IMG/VR virus record: IMGVR_UViG_3300008120_000301
Location: 1-39,538 of that record
Length of the DNA stretch: 39,538 nt
From: a virus
Strand: one strand, 5' to 3'
Positions 36,240-39,538 of the stretch are shown here, piece by piece; the stretch's first letter is position 1; each line of letters starts with the position of its first letter. A program made the translations under genes and the position numbers. The notes beneath the pieces were generated by a model. It had not been told where the DNA came from. It saw only the letters and a list, made by a program, of their open reading frames with translations, and made no database searches.

Positions 36240-36607
36240 TGGAAATCAGAGTAAGAGGGCGGTTGGGTAACGACCCCGAATTAAAAACAGTTGGAGCAGA
36301 TAACTTACAGTTAGTGAATTTCTCACTAGCACATACACCGCGTTCTAAGAAAAATGGCGAATGGGTAGATGGCGAAACGAATTGGTATCGCGTAGTGCGA
36401 TTTGGTTCAGGCGCAGAAGCAATCGCTCAAACAGTTAAAAAAGGCGATGAAGTAATTGTTATCGGAACAATGAAACTAAATAATTACACGGACAAAAACG
36501 GTGTAGAAAAAACACAAATGGAAATCACTGCATCAGAGATTGGTGTGGTTCCTAAGATTGCAAGAAACAAACCACAATCAAATGATGGAGGGCTAGAGCC
36601 ATGGTAG
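36239..36607 (+). CDS. ssb: Single-stranded DNA-binding protein
   Basis: 122 residues, ATG overlapping the HNH stop. OB-fold SSB pattern: IRVRGRLGNDPELKTV, LVNFSLAHTPR, TNWYRVVRFGSGAEAIAQTVKKGDEVIVIGTM, then MEITASEIGVV. The C-terminal tail is short and ends GGLEPW rather than the bacterial DDDIPF, so contacts with host partners may differ. It protects replication intermediates and likely works with the Erf-like protein. Confidence 0.85.
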   Translation: MEIRVRGRLGNDPELKTVGADNLQLVNFSLAHTPRSKKNGEWVDGETNWYRVVRFGSGAEAIAQTVKKGDEVIVIGTMKLNNYTDKNGVEKTQMEITASEIGVVPKIARNKPQSNDGGLEPW

Positions 36608-36786
36608 AAGAAAACTTAGTAAGCGCCGCAGAAGCCGCAGAAATCTTGGGCATCAAGATGAATAACCTGCGTCAGATTCAGCACCGCAAAACACTTGTAT
36701 GGGTGCAGAAGGCTGGTCGTAATGTTTATTACAAGCGTGAAGATGTAATGAATTACAAGGCAAAGCGTGACGCTCGCAATGGCTGA
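36601..36786 (+). CDS. Small MerR/excisionase-like HTH protein
   Basis: 61 residues; ATG overlaps the end of ssb, GGAGG upstream. VSAAEAAEILGIKMNNLRQIQHRKTLVWVQKAGRNVYYKREDVMNY has the winged helix-turn-helix layout of excisionase/MerR-type DNA-binding proteins. With no integrase in the window, a transcriptional regulator is the better guess. It overlaps the next gene by 8 bases. Confidence 0.68.
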   Translation: MVEENLVSAAEAAEILGIKMNNLRQIQHRKTLVWVQKAGRNVYYKREDVMNYKAKRDARNG

Positions 36787-36958
36787 ATTAGAAAACTTAC
36801 AAAAGATGTTGCGCTCATTAGAAGTGCAGGCGCGACAAAAAGTAATACAAGAGATTCAAGCATTTGCAGGCGATTATCACCATCACATCAACGGGCGTGA
36901 TGTTGTAATTGTTGAGCAGTTGCTTGATTTCTTACAAGATATTCCGGACCAGGGATAG
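36779..36958 (+). CDS. Small helical hypothetical protein
   Basis: 59 residues from ATG 36779 (a GTG at 36767 is in frame but lies inside the HTH gene). Contains a helix AELENLQKMLRSLEVQARQKVIQEIQ, then DYHHHINGRDVVIVEQLLDFLQ. Not recognised. Followed by two tandem hairpins. Confidence 0.55.
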   Translation: MAELENLQKMLRSLEVQARQKVIQEIQAFAGDYHHHINGRDVVIVEQLLDFLQDIPDQG

Positions 36959-36963
36959 AGCCT

Positions 36964-36997
36964 GCTTATTGTTGTTTTCTCGTTTCCAACAATAAGC
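36964..36997 (+). terminator. Stem-loop terminator-like element
   Basis: Perfect 11-bp inverted repeat GCTTATTGTTG (36964-36974) and CAACAATAAGC (36987-36997), with a 12-base loop. It begins 5 bases after the preceding stop codon. No T-run follows. Confidence 0.68.
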
Positions 36998-37010
36998 AAC
37001 GGAACCACTG

Positions 37011-37036
37011 GCACCGTGTGGCGCTCGCTACGGTGC
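37011..37036 (+). ncRNA. Second stem-loop in the 36959-37055 gap
   Basis: GCACCGT (37011-37017) and ACGGTGC (37030-37036) form a perfect 7-bp stem with a 12-base loop, 13 bases after the first hairpin and 19 bases before the next start codon. It could be part of a leader regulating the following gene or a small structured RNA. Confidence 0.5.
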
Positions 37037-37055
37037 ATCAAATTTAGGAGCAGTA

Positions 37056-37208
37056 ATGATTCAAGATGACCCTGAAGTAGCAATAGCGCTGACATTGTTG
37101 GGCGAAAGATTACGCGCAAAAGGAAAAGAAGCCTTAGCGTTTAAGATTGAAAATCTTATTGAATTACTTACAGAAGAACTTGAGGCAGACAAAAAGAAAA
37201 AACCCTAA
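37056..37208 (+). CDS. 50-residue hypothetical protein
   Basis: ATG 37056, TAGGAG 5 bases upstream. All-helical, charged: DDPEVAIALTLLGERLRAKGKE, then a helix and a Lys-rich end (DKKKKP). Not recognised. Its stop codon overlaps a TAATAT -10-like sequence. Confidence 0.58.
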   Translation: MIQDDPEVAIALTLLGERLRAKGKEALAFKIENLIELLTEELEADKKKKP

Positions 37209-37211
37209 TAT
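37181..37211 (+). promoter_or_regulatory. Candidate leaderless promoter before the gene at 37218
   Basis: TAATAT (37206-37211) ends 6 bases before ATG 37218, with TTGAGG (37181-37186) 19 bases upstream. There is no ribosome site in front of this ATG, so transcription from the A of the start codon would be fitting. Confidence 0.4.
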
Positions 37212-37217
37212 CGGGTC

Positions 37218-37412
37218 ATGTCACTAGCGATAACAGAAGATGTCACTCTTGCAGACATTGATGAGGCTATCAAGCACATCTATGGCATGTTAAAGACTGA
37301 TGAGTACGGTAATCGCATGGATTGGCGCAAAAAAGAATTACTACAAAAGAGCATTGACGATTTGCTTGATGCGCGCATTTCTTTAGCGCAAGGAGAGAAG
37401 GTATTTGACTGA
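37218..37412 (+). CDS. 64-residue hypothetical protein
   Basis: Helical protein: VTLADIDEAIKHIYGMLKTDEYGNRMDWRKKELLQKSIDDLLDARISLAQGE. No ribosome site precedes the ATG, but a -10-like TAATAT does. Small two-helix proteins of this look occur in actinophage accessory regions; function unknown. TGATG overlap with the next gene. Confidence 0.6.
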   Translation: MSLAITEDVTLADIDEAIKHIYGMLKTDEYGNRMDWRKKELLQKSIDDLLDARISLAQGEKVFD

Positions 37413-37564
37413 TGCGGTACTACCGTTGTTTCTTATGTATCGGACAACCAACATTTCCCGTATCGGACAAAAAAGACTCCTTCAAAGAATCTCAGATACA
37501 TTACATGACCTATCATTTCAAAGGAGAAACAAATGCCACGCAAGAGCGCAAAACAAATAGTTGA
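37412..37564 (+). CDS. 50-residue zinc-finger-like protein
   Basis: ATG 37412 overlaps the previous stop (TGATG). Starts MRYYRCFLC and later has IHYMTYHF, giving a C-x2-C...H-x4-H arrangement typical of a small zinc finger. Its end overlaps the next gene by 32 bases. Two GTATCGGACAA repeats lie in its coding sequence. Confidence 0.5.
   Translation: MRYYRCFLCIGQPTFPVSDKKDSFKESQIHYMTYHFKGETNATQERKTNS
37437..37470 (+). repeat. GTATCGGACAA direct repeat
   Basis: Exact 11-base copies at 37437-37447 and 37460-37470, 23 bases apart. They are out of step with codons (23 is not a multiple of 3), so protein repetition does not explain them. Possible protein-binding sites. Confidence 0.6.
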
Positions 37565-37718
37565 TGATGTAATTGAAAAAGTAGAAAAAGAATTACCAAA
37601 AAAGAAAGCCGCGCCAAAAATAGAAGAACCACAAGAGGCTGTTGAGCATAACCGCCTATGTATGACCATTGTTGTACCCGGAAGCGCTTGTAACTGCCCC
37701 GCATCATTACAGAAGTAA
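37533..37718 (+). CDS. Small Lys-rich hypothetical protein
   Basis: 61 residues, AAAGGAGAAACA upstream. Basic/acidic helical N-terminus (KQIVDDVIEKVEKELPKKKAAPKIEEP) and a short end with three cysteines (LCMTIV, ACNCPA), possibly another small zinc-binding motif with the His at position 39. Last gene before the strong terminator. Confidence 0.6.
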   Translation: MPRKSAKQIVDDVIEKVEKELPKKKAAPKIEEPQEAVEHNRLCMTIVVPGSACNCPASLQK

Positions 37719-37720
37719 AT

Positions 37721-37771
37721 AAATAAAGCCCTTAGTTGCACTCCCCATCTTGGGAACTAAGGGCCTTATTT
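37721..37771. terminator. Strong bidirectional terminator before the late operon
   Basis: AAATAAAGCCCTTAGTT (37721-37737) pairs with AACTAAGGGCCTTATTT (37755-37771) over 17 positions with one A-C mismatch. The loop is 17 bases. A-rich and T-rich flanks fit termination in both directions. It separates the early/middle genes from the terminase operon. Confidence 0.88.
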
Positions 37772-37809
37772 ATCTCTGAGTCCGAATCAGTAGTGTCGGA
37801 AATTTAACA

Positions 37810-37844
37810 CTGTACAAAAGTAATCTCAATCTGTACAGAAGTTA
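37810..37844 (+). promoter_or_regulatory. Operator-like 21-bp direct repeats upstream of the late promoter
   Basis: CTGTACAAAAGTAA (37810-37823) and CTGTACAGAAGTTA (37831-37844), each holding the palindrome TGTACA, are 21 bases apart, two turns of the helix. They end 7 bases before the candidate -35. An activator or repressor dimer pair on one DNA face is a natural reading. A separate dyad TCCGA (37781-37785) / TCGGA (37796-37800) lies further upstream. Confidence 0.62.
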
Positions 37845-37851
37845 GTTCAAC

Positions 37852-37880
37852 TTGATTTACCATAATTTGTGTCATAATTT
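37852..37880 (+). promoter_or_regulatory. Late promoter for the terminase operon
   Basis: TTGATT (37852-37857), 17-base spacer, TAATTT (37875-37880). Overlapping it is TGTCATAAT (37870-37878), an extended -10 form with the same distance to ATG as the one at 25232. Transcription would start at about 37887, the A of the terS ATG, so the mRNA would be leaderless. Confidence 0.65.
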
Positions 37881-37886
37881 ATGTAT

Positions 37887-38402
37887 ATGGCATTAGACAA
37901 AGACGGATTGGCTCAGTTAAAGCGCGAGAACCGCGCACTTGAGTTACGCCATCAACACGGTATGACTTTTGCCGCTATCGCTCAAGAATTAGGTTACGCA
38001 ACAACTGCAGGCGCACACCAGGCATATCGCAGAGCATTGAAGCGCGTTGAGATTGCAGAGCCTGAAGAATACTTAAAGGCTGACCTTGAGCGCCTAGATG
38101 AGATGACACAGGTTTATTGGCAATCAGCATTACAAGGCAATCTAAGAAGCGCAGACATGGTGTTACGCATTATGCAAAAGCGCGCAGATTTCTTGGGCCT
38201 AGATGCACCAAAGAAAGTACAAGCGGAGGTTGTGAACTATGACGGACATGGAAGCCTTGATGCGGAAGTTACAAACCTCGCCCGAATTATTGACTACATT
38301 GAAGGCGTTGCCGCAGACATCACAACCCTCCCTGAACAGCAAGATACGAGCGAGCAGAATAATTTGGCAAAGACTGGCAAGAAAAGAGCAATTACCTCCT
38401 GA
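37887..38402 (+). CDS. terS: Terminase small subunit
   Basis: 171 residues. ATG 37887 is preferred over ATG 37881 since the latter would lie upstream of the predicted transcript start; no ribosome site precedes either. The N-terminal domain is helix-turn-helix (LELRHQHGMTFAAIAQELGYATTAGAHQAYRRALKRV), followed by helices for oligomerisation (ADLERLDEMTQVYWQSALQGNLRSADMVLRIMQKRADFLGLDA), as in TerS DNA-recognition subunits. The last 164 bases overlap terL in another frame. Confidence 0.83.
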   Translation: MALDKDGLAQLKRENRALELRHQHGMTFAAIAQELGYATTAGAHQAYRRALKRVEIAEPEEYLKADLERLDEMTQVYWQSALQGNLRSADMVLRIMQKRADFLGLDAPKKVQAEVVNYDGHGSLDAEVTNLARIIDYIEGVAADITTLPEQQDTSEQNNLAKTGKKRAITS

Positions 38403-39538
38403 CGGAGATTGGAACATTTGGCTTTACCTTGCAGGTCGTGGAGCAGGCAAAACAAGAACAGCCGCCGAATGGTTAGCATGGGAAGCGATAGAAAATCCGG
38501 ATACAAGATGGGCAATCGTTGCGCCCACATTCTCTGACGCAAGAGATACATGTGCTGAAGGTGAATCAGGAATCATTAACATTCTCAATCGTTACAACGC
38601 GCTGTCACATTACAACCGCAGTAATGGTGAAATAGAACTAATCAACGGGAGCAAAATAAAATTATTCTCTGCAGACCAACCTGACAGATTCCGTGGACCG
38701 CAACACCATGGCGCATGGTGCGATGAGTTAGCCGCCTATCGTTACGAAGATGCGTGGCATCAGTTGCAATTTGGATTGCGATTGGGCAAGAAGCCTCGCA
38801 TTGTTGTGACCACAACCCCAAGGCCTACACCCCTGATTAGAACGCTCTCAGGGCGCGCTGACGGGTCTGTAGCCATCACAAGAGGCTCAACCTTTGACAA
38901 TGCGAAGAACCTCGCCCCAAGCGCTCTACTGGAACTACAGGCCCGATATAACGGAACCCGATTGGGAAGGCAGGAACTGTACGGAGAAATCCTTGAGGAC
39001 CAAGAAGGCGCATTGTGGACCCGTGGATTGATTGACAGAAACCGCGTCAATGAACGCCCACCATTATCAAGAATCGTTGTAAGCATTGACCCCGCTGTAA
39101 CTAATACACAGGCAAGCGATGAAACAGGAATCGTTGTTGCTGGTTGTGATACTGGCGGTCATGGTTATGTTCTTTATGATGGTTCAATGAAAGGCTCACC
39201 GTTGGAGTGGGCGCAAAAAGCAGTGCAACTTTTTGACGAATACAAAGCGGATTCATTACTTGTTGAGGTGAATCAGGGCGGCGATATGGTTAGTGCAGTT
39301 TTGAAGCAGGTCAGAGTAAGTTTGCCAATCAGAGAAATCAGAGCGCATGTTGGTAAAAAGTTACGCGCTGAACCTGTGGCGGCTATGTATGAGCAGGGGC
39401 GTGTGCATCATGTTGGACACTTCCCACAATTAGAGGACCAAATGACGATATGGACACCTCAAGATGCAGACTCACCCGACAGGCTTGATGCAATGGTTCA
39501 GGCTTTTAGCGACTTGCTTGGAAAAACTAGCGTTAGTC
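38239..39538 (+). CDS. terL: Terminase large subunit, N-terminal 433 residues (continues at position 1)
   Basis: Packaging ATPase-nuclease. ATG 38239 has GGAGG (38225-38229) 9 bases upstream, and the frame is closed by TGA at 38233. Walker A GRGAGKT (residues 66-72), Walker B AWCDEL (D162, E163), coupling motif TTTPRP (191-196), then RuvC-like nuclease acids VSIDPAV (D284) and LVEVN (E343). The line LPPDGDWNIWLYLAGRGAGKTR is typical of TerL. The gene runs off the right end and finishes at 236. The first 164 bases overlap terS, an unusually long overlap. Confidence 0.95.
   Translation, partial: MTDMEALMRKLQTSPELLTTLKALPQTSQPSLNSKIRASRIIWQRLARKEQLPPDGDWNIWLYLAGRGAGKTRTAAEWLAWEAIENPDTRWAIVAPTFSDARDTCAEGESGIINILNRYNALSHYNRSNGEIELINGSKIKLFSADQPDRFRGPQHHGAWCDELAAYRYEDAWHQLQFGLRLGKKPRIVVTTTPRPTPLIRTLSGRADGSVAITRGSTFDNAKNLAPSALLELQARYNGTRLGRQELYGEILEDQEGALWTRGLIDRNRVNERPPLSRIVVSIDPAVTNTQASDETGIVVAGCDTGGHGYVLYDGSMKGSPLEWAQKAVQLFDEYKADSLLVEVNQGGDMVSAVLKQVRVSLPIREIRAHVGKKLRAEPVAAMYEQGRVHHVGHFPQLEDQMTIWTPQDADSPDRLDAMVQAFSDLLGKTSVS
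39425..39538. repeat. Terminal direct repeat, right copy
   Basis: Identical to bases 1-114. It encodes terL codons from about residue 396 to 433 and joins seamlessly to the continuation at base 115. Confidence 0.97.

Noticed and set aside
36601-36786. Excisionase, implying a temperate phage
   Set aside because: The fold fits, but no integrase, attachment site or recognisable repressor is visible, so a general HTH regulator is preferred.
1-39538. tRNA genes
   Set aside because: I saw no stretch with a convincing cloverleaf and CCA-adjacent acceptor pattern by eye; a tRNA search program would be the proper test.

Overview
The window is one essentially complete, circularly closed genome of a tailed dsDNA phage with siphovirus organisation. 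Bases 1-114 are repeated exactly at 39425-39538, so the unit is 39,424 bp and the terminase large subunit is split across the window ends. The host is very probably an actinobacterium: there is a WhiB-type gene (30341-30682), a family restricted to Actinobacteria and their phages, plus a CHAP endolysin and a secreted transglycosylase suited to a single-membrane host, and several promoters that would give leaderless transcripts. The moderate GC content and overall look suggest a freshwater actinobacterial (acI-like) host, but that is inference. I found no integrase or recognisable repressor, so a lytic lifestyle is likely.

Late region (37.8 kb through the junction to 26.2 kb, all plus strand): a late promoter with two 21-bp-spaced operator-like repeats; TerS; TerL; three fibre-like genes in an unusual place between TerL and portal; portal; a MuF head protein with added metallopeptidase-like and ADP-ribosyltransferase-like domains; two tiny proteins; a composite capsid protease; an HK97-type major capsid protein with an inserted Ig/FnIII-like domain; connector and neck proteins; tail tube; tail assembly chaperones joined by a canonical CCCAAAA -1 frameshift site; tape measure; Dit; a receptor-binding cluster of paralogous domains; a Gp37-like tail protein; and the lysis cassette. 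Strong hairpins follow the capsid and tail-tube genes.

Early/middle region (26.2-37.8 kb): an HTH-like protein, a DUF6378-like protein, a metallophosphoesterase, one minus-strand gene, an Erf-like protein, a Cas4/RecB-like nuclease, WhiB, a PD-(D/E)XK-like protein, a replication initiator with an origin-like repeat cluster inside its gene, RusA, and then very small genes, many with CxxC zinc-binding pairs. Towards the end lie a secreted cysteine-containing protein, an exported transglycosylase, HNH, SSB and an excisionase-like HTH protein. No DNA polymerase, helicase or primase is recognisable, so the phage probably borrows the host replisome and supplies initiation, recombination and resolution functions.

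Most striking signals: (1) two matched promoter-plus-hairpin modules exactly 254 bp apart, with a compensatory base-pair change in the stem; (2) a MuF protein carrying two candidate enzymatic domains that could be delivered with the virion; (3) an inverted-repeat cluster inside the replication initiator gene, reminiscent of lambda ori in gene O; (4) candidate leaderless promoters at the TerS, holin and a small middle gene; (5) an array of zinc-knuckle microproteins using an identical ribosome-binding site.
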